From: Chloroflexota bacterium
GTDB lineage: Bacteria > Chloroflexota > Dehalococcoidia > SHYB01 > JACPQI01
Assembly: GCA_016190545.1 (NCBI GenBank)
Contig: JACPQI010000186.1
Span: forward strand, 1 to 5,968
Direction of reading: 5' to 3'
Length of the DNA stretch: 5,968 nucleotides
Part shown: positions 5,641-5,968 of the stretch, piece by piece
Layout: the number at the start of each line of letters is the position of its first letter
Numbering within the stretch: position 1 is the stretch's first letter
The notes under the pieces: model-generated
The model's input: only the letters and a program-made list of their open reading frames with translations
Told to the model about the DNA's origin: nothing
Database searches by the model: none
Translations under genes and position numbers: made by a program

Positions 5641-5669
5641 ACTGTAGCCCCCGCCCGATAGGCCGTCAA
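5641..5669 (-). promoter_or_regulatory. Sigma-70-type promoter of the cyclase-Crp operon
   Basis: On the minus strand TTGACG (5664-5669) and TACAGT (5641-5646) are exactly 17 bases apart. The expected start near 5634 leaves a leader of about 64 nt. A short inverted repeat, ACGAG-AA-CTCGT (5678-5689), lies just upstream and could be an operator, but it is too short to press. Confidence 0.55.
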
Positions 5670-5760
5670 GCCAGTATACGAGAACTCGTGAGGCTGGATT
5701 CGCCCCACCCGCACAGTCAAGTCGCAGGCGGATCGGCAGGCAGAAGGCGCACGGCGCACG

Positions 5761-5810
5761 GTTCGCCAACAAAAGGGCGGGTCTCAGACCCGCCCCTACA
5801 ACCGGCGAAC
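5761..5810. repeat. Family-2 palindromic repeat inside a larger inverted repeat
   Basis: The core GGGCGGGTC-TCA-GACCCGCCC (5775-5795) plus CTACAAC is the second full copy of the element at 933-960. Here it is also framed by GTTCGCC (5761-5767) and GGCGAAC (5804-5810), giving a nested stem. It sits between the divergent cyclase and helicase promoters. I see no gene between 5571 and 5856. Confidence 0.75.
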
Positions 5811-5815
5811 CTTCC

Positions 5816-5845
5816 TTGTCCCCTACCCCGCCATTCCCCTATACT
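5816..5845 (+). promoter_or_regulatory. Promoter of the helicase gene
   Basis: TTGTCC (5816-5821) and TATACT (5840-5845) are 18 bases apart. The -10 ends 11 bases before the ATG, so transcription should start around 5852 and the mRNA would be nearly leaderless. No Shine-Dalgarno is present. Confidence 0.5.
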
Positions 5846-5856
5846 CGCCTCACGCT

Positions 5857-5968
5857 ATGGACATTCTGGAAGGCCTCAATCCCGCCCAACGCCAGGCCGC
5901 CGAGACGGTCTCCGGCCCCATCCTCATCCTGGCCGGGCCGGGCAGCGGCAAGACCCGCGTCATCACCC
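5857..5968 (+). CDS. UvrD/PcrA-type superfamily 1 DNA helicase, N-terminus (3' end outside window)
   Basis: The first 37 codons are visible, from [21 protein letters not shown], then [24 protein letters not shown] is the Q-motif that contacts adenine, and GPGSGKT is the Walker A loop; their spacing is that of UvrD/PcrA/Rep helicases, which unwind DNA 3' to 5' in repair and replication restart. The Pro in GPGSGKT (often Ala in PcrA/UvrD) is a common variant. The exact subfamily cannot be fixed from the N-terminus. Confidence 0.9.
   Translation, partial: MDILEGLNPAQRQAAETVSGPILILAGPGSGKTRVIT

Noticed and set aside
5445..5759. A separate 104-residue gene upstream of the cyclase, starting near 5759
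   Set aside because: Only its last 41 residues look like protein, they share the cyclase frame, a good ribosome site precedes ATG 5570, and the predicted promoter lies inside the proposed N-terminal part.

Overview
The window reads as a high-GC bacterial chromosome segment with compact genes separated by families of short, GC-rich, hairpin-forming repeats. This style is common in Chloroflexota (Dehalococcoidia-like) and other environmental genomes. That taxonomic guess is inference only, since no rRNA or marker gene is present.

Layout, left to right. (1) The 3' end of an isopropylmalate/isocitrate dehydrogenase-family gene (+, 1-375). (2) A repeat-rich stretch holding the 3' remnant of a radical SAM gene (-, 565-906), whose front half is replaced by intergenic repeats. 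(3) A complete MFS exporter (+, 1227-2546). (4) A minus-strand block (5570 to 2768) of four genes in two transcription units: a zinc-ribbon class III adenylate cyclase followed 12 nt later by a Crp/Fnr regulator, then a DsrE-family protein followed 45 nt later by an ArsM-like methyltransferase. (5) The first 37 codons of a UvrD/PcrA helicase (+, from 5857).

The main result is that three of the four minus-strand genes are interrupted by an in-frame TGA that is best read as selenocysteine (Sec, U). In each case the TGA stands where the family normally has Cys, the homologous protein continues in the same frame to a proper end, and a perfect stem-loop with GG at the start of a 3-4 nt apical loop begins its loop 18-23 nt after the TGA, which is bacterial SECIS geometry. 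The motifs are WTG-U-IAGAL (methyltransferase, residue 205), FV-U-GGC (DsrE, residue 80) and CNR-U (cyclase zinc ribbon, residue 42). Without this reading all three look like truncated or split genes. UGA is not globally reassigned here: the MFS and cyclase genes end in TGA, and Trp is written TGG.

The neighbours suggest one working hypothesis. The cyclase makes cAMP, the adjacent Crp-type protein binds it, and a 21-bp palindrome (4025-4045) just upstream of a TATACT -10 box lets it control the DsrE-methyltransferase operon. The cyclase's Sec-containing CxxC...CxxU knuckle could make this circuit sensitive to redox state, metal or selenium supply. The Sec machinery (selA, selB, selC, selD) is not in the window and would have to be elsewhere in the genome.
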